DNA of 64,000 bases from Anseranas semipalmata (taxonomy: Eukaryota > Chordata > Aves > Anseriformes > Anseranatidae), in NCBI GenBank assembly GCA_013399115.1, contig VXAA01000897.1, positions 76,562-140,561 on the forward strand, read 5' to 3'. Position numbers and translations under genes: made by a program. Below, piece by piece: positions 43,401 through 52,400 of this stretch (within the stretch, counting starts at the first letter, position 1; each line of letters begins with the position of its first letter). The notes beneath the pieces are model-generated. The model was not told where the DNA came from and did not search any database. It saw only the letters and a list, made by a program, of their open reading frames with translations.

Positions 43401-46400
43401 TTCCTATATTTCTTCTGTTTAAGCTTTACCTTACGTAAGTCATCTCTGTATTGTCTTCAAAGTTCTTTAAGACCTAGCTTAAAATATTAGCTAATGCTTC
43501 CTTTCAGAATCTCATACTTATATGAGCAAGAATACATTAGCAGAAGGAAGACTGATTCATCCAGCATATGCTTATTTTGAGCTCTTAGCATTAGCTCTAA
43601 ACTCAATTTAACAATAAATCCTTATTCTAATCATAACAGTAGCTTAATATTAGTCACTTTAAATTATGTAAGACAAGACACTATCGTACTAGATCTTTAT
43701 TATGCTTATTTAAATTAATTAATGCTGTGATTAGACATGTGACAGCAATACTGCTTAGGCAGGTTTATGCAGCAGCATTCTCAACAGCTCATTCCTGCTA
43801 CACACCACTGCCACCACGCTTCCATGTATGGTTATACTGAGAGTCAGATCAAACAGAGAGAACAGATACGTCTGAAAAAAGAAGTCACAAAGGAGGAGGA
43901 GTGGAAAGACGGTTATTTCTGAGCTACACCCATTCCCTGAACCATTTCACCAAACAGTTACATAAACAGCAAGGGGCAACATAAAGTGTCACTGCAACCA
44001 AAAACAAACAAACAAAAAGCAAAACAAAACACCAAAGAAAAAAAAAGAGAAAAAAGACATTGAATTATGATATATGGAAAAAAAGACATTGAATTATGAT
44101 ATATGGAAAAACATTCTGAGACAAGATCTCACTTCCACATGAAGATCTGTCTGAAAGGCAACACACAAATTGCAAATTGTCAACTTCATTATTATCCTTG
44201 AATACTATGTAAAGAAAAAAAAACAAATTATATAACAATACAAGTATTTGCCAGAACAGTAATAATTAGTTATTCATCACTAACCTGATTCACTGGCTCA
44301 TTAAAGTTGGCGATAAGTCCAGCACGCAATGTAGTTTTTTCTTCTTCAGAAAGAGCACTGTCAGGATACATTTATTAGAATATCATTTCATTTTCAACAA
44401 AACCCAACTACTAATTCATATTTATAATTATTTTGTCACTATTACTAGACACAGAAGTTAAACAATCAGTACCATTTGCGCACCTGCATTTGACAGGATG
44501 AAGACCATTTTCTTGAAACTCACTATTTCAGTTTGATAAACTAAGAGGACATCCCTTGTTTTTCAACTATCTCAATGTATTTAAAAAGAGAGGGAACAGT
44601 GAAACAACCAAGTATTTATGAAGCCATTTGACACAAGGTTCTATTGTTACCTCTGTAAACACAATAGGCAAAAGACAAAGTCCACATACATAGTAAGGTA
44701 CACAGCTATATTAAGAAAAAAGTGACAACTATGTAAACTATAAACTGATTGTTACTAAGGACTTATTATACAGTTATTACTATGACAATTGTGACTCAAG
44801 CATGACTTTGCCCATGTACACTAATGGATCATGACAAAAAAGTGCTAAGAATAAGGCAATCGTGGTATCAAATGTAGAAGCAATAATCCTTTTCTACTTA
44901 CTAAAAAGAAACTCAAATAGCTTACAGATGGTGGAAGTAAGGACAGGTAACCTGGGAGGAACACAGAGACACTGTCTGAGCAGCCAGGGATCAAGTTAGG
45001 AAAGCTAAAGCCCAGGTAGAATTAAATCTGGCAAGGGACATCAAGGGCACCTGGTTACCTGGGATATGGAGAAGGCTGAGGTACTCAGACACTTTTTTGC
45101 CTCAGTCTTCACCAGCAAGCGCTCTAGACACACTGCCCAAGTCACAGAAGGCAAAGGTGGGGACTGGGAGAACGAAGAACTGCCCACTGCAGGAGAAAGT
45201 CAGGTTTGAGACCATGTAAGAAGCCTGAATGTGCACAAGTCCATGGCACCAGATGAGATGCATCTGAGGGTCCTGAGGGAACTGGCAGATGTAGTTGCTA
45301 AGTCACTGTCCATCATATCTGAGAAGTTGTGGCAGGCCGGTGAAGTTCCTAGTGACTGGAAAAGGGGAAACATAGCCTCCATTTTTAAAAAGGGAGAAAA
45401 GGAAGATCTGGGAAACTACAGGCCACTCAGTCTCACCTCTGTGCCAGGCAAGAATGTGGAGCGGATCCTCCTGAAAACTATGCTAAGGCACATGGAGAAC
45501 AGAGAGGTGACTGGCAACAGCCAACACAGCTTCACTAAGGGCAGACTGCGCCTGACAAATCTGGTGGCCTTCTACAGCAGGGTTACAGCATTGGTGGGTA
45601 AGGGAAGAGCAACTAACGTCATCTACCTGGACTTGTGCAAAGCATTTAACACCGCCCCACATTATATCCTTGTCTCTAAATTGGAGAGATGTGGATTTGA
45701 TGGATGGACCACTCGGTGGGTAAGGAACTGGCTGGATGGTCACACTCCAAGACACTAAACACTTTTGGTCAATGGTTCGTTGTCTAAGTGGAGACCAGTG
45801 GCACTCCTCAGTGGTCAGTATTGGGACCAGCGCTGTTTAACATCTTTGTCGGTGACATGGACAGTGGGATTCAGTGTACACTCAGCAAGTTTGTGACAAC
45901 ACCAAGCTGTGTGGTGTGGTTGACACACTGGAGGGAAGGGATGCCATCCAGAGGGACCTGGACAGGCTTGAGAGGTGGGCCTGTATGAACCTCATGCAGT
46001 TTGACAAGGCCAAGTGCAAGGTCCTGCACCTGGCTGTGGCAATCCCACGCACAAATACAGGCTGGGTACAGAATGGATTGAGAGCAGGTCTGAGGAGAAG
46101 GACTTGGCGATGTTGGTTAATGAGAAGCTCAACACGAGCCAGCAATATGCATTTGCAGCCCAGGATATGGTTGGCTTTTTGGGCTGTATCAAAAACGTGA
46201 CCAGCAGGTTGAGGGAGGTGATTCTCCCCCTCTGCTCTTGTGAGACCCCACCTGGAGTGCTGTGTTCAGATCTGGGGCCTCCAGCATAAGAAGGGCATGG
46301 ACCTGTTGGAGCACGTCCAGAGAAGGGCCATGAAGATTATCAGAGGGCTGGAGCATCTATCCTATGAAGAGAGGCTGAGAGACTTGGGGTTTTTCAGCCT

Positions 46401-49400
46401 GAAAAAGAGAAGGCTCCTGGGAGACCTTAGGGCAGCCTTTTAGTACCTAAAGGGGGCCTACAAGAAAGCTGGAGGGGGACTTTTTACAAGGGCAATAGCG
46501 ATAGGACAAGGGGTAATGGCTTTAAACTAGAGGAGTGTAGATTTAGATCAGATATTAGGAAGAAATTCTTTACTACGAGCATAGTGAGGCACTGGAACAG
46601 GTTGCTCAAAGAAGCTGTGGCTGCCCCATCCCTGGAGGTGTTTGAGGCCAGGCTGGATGGGGCTTTGAGCAACCTGGTCTACTGGAAGGCATCCCTGCAC
46701 ATGGCAGGGAAGTTGGAACCAGATGATCTTTAAGGTGCTTTCCAACTCAAACCATTCTATGATTCTACAATCCAATAAATGCAAGGAAAACTAGTAAGAA
46801 GGATAAACTGTAAGCCATAAAGGTCAATTTTCGTTCAAGTGAAGCTTTAAACTGTCTTTAAGCACCTTTTTAAGTGACCTCTATCAGTTTATGACTACAG
46901 GTTACAATATCATATCACTCCCCTACTACTTCAGACTTCATGTGGGCCACTTTTGACTTCTGGGCAGGAAACAAACTGCTTTCCAAAATGCTTTGTTGGT
47001 ATTTGGTTATACAATCAGGAAAAAGAAAGCCACTTTCATTTACTGATAGTACCCAGAAAGACATTTCTTGCACACATCAATCAAGGTTATTAGATGAAAC
47101 TTTTACCTAACATTGCAATGATTTAGATGCATGCATATAATTATCACATTTCAAATGAAGTCTAGTAGCTAGAAATAAAGATTAAACACACCAACACAAC
47201 CACGTCCTGTTGCGTGATCTCAGCTGCCAGCCTATGATACTAACCTACAATTTCTACACCAATCTAATCAAGTCCTAAATATTCATCTCAAAATAATAAA
47301 AAAGAGAAGTAGAATTTACCCTAAAATCAAACATTCACAACTCTACAGCTTTTACTTTTTATTCCCCTCTGTACGTTACACAAGTATTTACTATTTCCCA
47401 AATATATCACATATCACTGAGTATTACACACAAGGGTGGCAATTTATTGTTTCGTCGGTGACTTAGAACAGCATAATAAGCCTTATTTTCAGAAGTAATT
47501 TATAACACTCAAGAACCAAATTTCAATGACTTTGTACCAAGACTTACACTCTAAAATATTTTTAAATGAAATTAAATCACACCTAAAACCATTTTGGGTA
47601 AACTTTACAGAAATTTCTGCAATTGTGATTTTTTTTTTTCTGCTGAGGACTATTTCCATTACTGATCTGAAGCTACCAGGTGACATGAAGAAAAGAGACT
47701 TTTATTGTGCCTGTGGTTTTTTTTTTTTTTTTAAATACATACAGTATATAATTTCCAGACTCACAGGCATATTCTGGATGGTTTCTAAAACATGCAACAT
47801 ATTATTAACACAATTAAGAAATCTAATCTCAGGTAATTGTTGCTTGCACATTTCAGGGATTTGCACAGTTCCCCCACTTTAAAGGATAACAGCAGCACCC
47901 AAAAATCTGTTTTGTAAAGAAAAAAAGCTGTTCAACTATATTATTTCCTTTATGTTTTTTGTGAGTTCATGAGGCCTCTTGCTTTAACTATCTTTTCCCT
48001 TAAGCATATGATATGGATATTCTAAGAACAGGAAATAAATAATCCATTACTATAAATAAAAATATTGTAATTAAGCTTTCGCCTTTACAAACAAAACAAA
48101 GGAAGAAAAAGAAAAAGGACTCATGATGATGAACTCCTCAAATACAGAAGCTTATGACAAGCAAAGTTGGCAAAGAGAAAGCAAAAGAATTTAAGAAATT
48201 AATAAGGATTCAAGTGGTATAGTGCATTTTTATGTGATTTGTGTGAGTAGAGAAGTCTAACCATTCACAGAAGCATAGACGAATTTACCAAGTAAATAAT
48301 CCAACAGTGACATCTGCTGGACACTGAAACCCCAGCTACATATTTACCTCCAGAAGAGTTGATAGGCATAGCCACTGAAAACAGCATTAATACTTTCAAT
48401 ACATTGCATGGAAAGTCCACAACTCCATACAGAAGTTGTAGACAAACCAGATTTTAGGAAGAATGCATGTTATTCAACAAGTCATTTTACCTCAATGCTG
48501 AATCATACCTAACAAAAAATTGTTAAGTTCTTCTACAGAACAATTTCAAAGTCTTTATGTTGTAGTCTTCCACAATTTGCATTTTCAAAGTTTTTGATCT
48601 TTTCCTGTGTTTGTGGGTTTGGTTTTTTTTTAGTACTTCATAAACCAGAAATCCAAATCTGAAGTTACTTACAATTAGCATTCAAAGATGATGAGATAAT
48701 ATCATGAAAGCTGCTAATTGTAATCAAATCAAAGAATACAGTCCACAAAAGGCAGGAATTAATAGAAATTCTCTGTGAAATCAAAAATATGTTCAGGAAA
48801 ATGAACTCTTAATAGCACTCAGATTCAAGAAGTCAGCTCTGAAGAAACCAAAAACATGTGCAAAATCATAAAATGAGGAAGCTGATAACACTTCCAAAGG
48901 ATAGAACAAATTGTGCCTGGAAACAGGCAATTACAACCTTAGACTCTTCCTCATGGCAATCTGGAAAGCTGTCTGAGAAAATAGGGGAAAGAACATTGAA
49001 AGGCCCACCTCTAAAACCACTCTCACCAGGAAATGCTGCTTTAAGTCTAAGACAGGTAAAGAACAAGTAGCATAAGTAGGACAGACAGCACTGGTGAACA
49101 TGTGCAAAAAGGAAAATATTTCAGAAGGATCATTTTCTGTTTAAAAAAAAGTTGTTTATATTTACAGTTCTTTAAGTATGTATTTTATTAGAATGGAAAC
49201 ACTCAACTACTGTACTCTCCAAAGAATTCATAATCTCAACTTACTATGTATTTTCCTGCTTTGTAGTAATAGCAGTTGCAAAACCACAAATGCTTATCAG
49301 AAGTAGGGTAAAACTAGTCCTGCTAGGCTGAGAGAAAACTAACTTCAACACACCAACGCACTTGTACAACAGAGGCATTTAACTTATTGTGAAAGCTTTT

Positions 49401-52400
49401 GGAGATCGAGAGTTCTCAACAAGTATATAAACATTCAAGACAAACAGTTCTATAAGTAACCTTATTTAGCTCTGTTTTAGTAATGAATTAAAGCTACACG
49501 AACAGGTTATCTGTCTACAAGAACACTCTTCCAATTCTCATAGTTCTTCAAACTACACATCAAATTTCAACTACATTTGGCAAAGTGCAGAAGTGTCAAT
49601 AATACAATTTTTCCTCTAATTTTGTGAAAAGCAACAGCTGAGTAGAGCAGAGACTTAAGTTGGCATCCTACTGAGAAAAACGCAGATACCCTTTGAGACT
49701 CAGCAGAAACTAATCACCTCCAAATCCAACACCTGCTCAACCAAACAAGCTGGGTAGATCAGAACAAGCTTTGCTGTACTACCACATATGGACAACTGAC
49801 AGCTGCTGATTTTAGAGATGAGATGAAAGATGAGAATTATGCAAGGACAAAAAAAAAAATACAACCTGTAGAATGTAACCTTTAAAAATCATGGTATCCA
49901 AAACACAACTGATTCAAAGAACAGTTGACTGAGAAATTACTGCTAAGAACAAAATGACTTCACATATTCAACAAAAAAAGAAAACTGATGTGGGTGAGCA
50001 CAAAGTACTGAAAAGATGTCCCATACAAGAAATTGAGACAGTTAGAATTGGGGAAGAGTGCGCATAGTGTGGAAATCTAATATAGATTTACCCCATGCAA
50101 TCTTTAATAGTAACCAACAATTTTTTTTTTAATTACATTAAATTTGCAACAGGAAAAGTATATTGAAAGACTGTTATTCGTGTTTTTTTTTGTTTGTTTT
50201 TTTTTACCTCAAACATAGAATTGCAGTCATTAGTTCTGCAGGAAATTAATCATGGATTTTTCTACCAGAAGTGCTACTAATATCTATCTAAAAAAATTCC
50301 CGTTTACACCCTACTCAACCTGACAGTGATGTCCCACCTCTCAATATCATTAGCATCTAAAAGCCAGATTTAACACTTCCAGGTCTTTCTTAGCTCCTGA
50401 CAACACTAAAGGAAAATTGAAACCCTTTTTTAAACTACAGCTACTTTTAAAGGAAACAGAAAATAACTCCACACAGAGCACTAAGCAGTATATAGTTCTG
50501 TAGTTAACACAAATTATAATGGCACTTTTTTTTTTTTTTTTTTAACTTTTAAGTAAATGATTTGGGGCTCAAGAATACTGGCTAAATTTTAGCTTCTTTG
50601 GAGAACTTTTTGTTATGCATTACCAGAACAACAAAGATAAAGACCAGAACTTCCTATCATGATAGCTACTGCCTCTTTCTCATGTATATGAGAGCATATA
50701 TCTTGAGAGCAGTCCTGCGGAGAAGGACTTGTGGGTCCTGCTGGATGAGAAGCTGGACATGAGCCGGCAGTGCGCGCTTGCGGCCCGGAAGGCCAACTAT
50801 GTGCTGGGCTGCATTAAAAAAGGGGTGGCCAGCAGGGAGAGGGAGATGATTGTCCCCCTCTACTCTGCTCTGGTGAGACCCCACCTGGAATACTGCGTGC
50901 AGGCCTGCGGCCCCCAGCACAAGAAGGATGTGGAGCTCTTGGAACGGGTCCAGAGGAGGGCCACTAAGATGATCAGAGGGCTGGANTCAAACTAAGACAG
51001 GGGAGATTTAGGTTGGATATTAGGAGGACGTTTTTCACTCAGAGGGTGGTGAGGCACTGGAACAGGTTGCCCAGAGATGTTGTGGATGCCCCATCCCTGG
51101 AGGCATTCAAGGCCAGGCTGGATGTGGCTCTGGGCAGCCTGCTCTAGTAGTTGGCAACCCTGTCCAGAGCAGGGGGGTTGAAACTAGATGATCTTTAAGG
51201 TCCTTTTCAACCCAGGCCATTCTATGGTTCTATGATTCTATGATTCTATATATTCAATAAGAATTCTGAATGAAATGAAACGTGTTTCAAATAACCTCTC
51301 CAAGACCTTTCACAGCTGCCACTATCACAAAATCTAGGTGCTAACTTTATAAAGCTTATTGTGTCACTTCAAACTCTGGTATCTATGAAATAAGACTTGT
51401 AACTCAGTTTTTAGAAGTAAAACATGAAAAAAGTTGTAAGTAGTAATATGAAAACAGACCGATTCATTAATGAGCTGCAATGTTGAAAAGTTTTATCAAT
51501 TTCACTGTTAGTGAGACCGCTAGCTGCTATCAGCCAAAGAATTTATAGTTTTCCAGTTGGGTAAGTGTAACAAAACCTATTGTAGGTTAAGTGGAAGAAA
51601 ATTAGAACTTACTGTGGTGCAACTCGTCTCCAGTAGCGATCAATTCCATTTTTGAAGTACAGCACAGCTAACCATCTGACATTCACATCCAGGCTATGAT
51701 TTGTAAAGATGTTCTGTTTAAAAAAAAAAAAAAGTTAAAAGTTGTTCAGCATGCCACAGACAGGATAGAATTTGTATAAACTACTGGTACGTGTAAAAAT
51801 ACACATACCTCTGTATATACAGTTGTATGTAAATAAAATGCAGTCAGCATTTGACAGACAAATAATAATATAATATGAAATAATGTGTTAAACTATTTTT
51901 TAAAAGATTACAAAAATGCTTAGCACTAGCTCTAATACTTAATTTACAAAAAATAAGCCCAATGTATAGCGTAAATATAATTCTAATCTCATCTGGCTGA
52001 GCAGGGAATAAAACAGTAATAATTACTAGCATCAACCAGTTATTACACTGTAACAAAACAGCTGGATTCTGACTGCAAGAAAGCTCTGTAAGAAAGTATT
52101 CTGTTATCGTGCAGACTTCCAAGATCTTTCATGAGATTTCTTCATTATCTCGACCCACGCCAAGAACCTTTCTGACTACCAACATGGACATGAAAACAGT
52201 GATCTGGTAGGACAGCAACTCTCAAACTTGCCTATGCATATTCTTGAAAATCAGCTTCTGCTGCTAAAGGTATATAGGTATCTACATATATACACACGTA
52301 TACCTATCTATTCACACACACAGTTGTACACATACATAATACATACAAGCACAAATGCGTGCAAACACATACAGGGATTATTTTACATGGTACCATTGTA

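Larger units (their letters stand above)
40565..44284 (-). other. IPO11: IPO11 intron 4
   Basis: A 3.7-kb intron. It includes a (TTTTA)n tract at the exon 5 acceptor, a GC-richer unclassified block at 41024-41600 and a tandem duplication at 44051-44108. A 147-codon open frame at 41837-42280 has no recognisable domain. Confidence 0.9.
44358..51612 (-). other. IPO11: IPO11 intron 3
   Basis: A 7.25-kb intron with the two largest CR1 insertions (44937-46773 and 50704-51249). The 46.8-50.7 kb span has T-runs (47631, 47720, 50109, 50184, 50527) and short chance open frames but no recognised element. Confidence 0.9.

Noticed and set aside
45231..45758. 175-codon reading frame as a host gene
   Set aside because: It is clearly CR1 ORF2 reverse transcriptase ([20 protein letters not shown]), broken downstream, and is reported as a mobile element.
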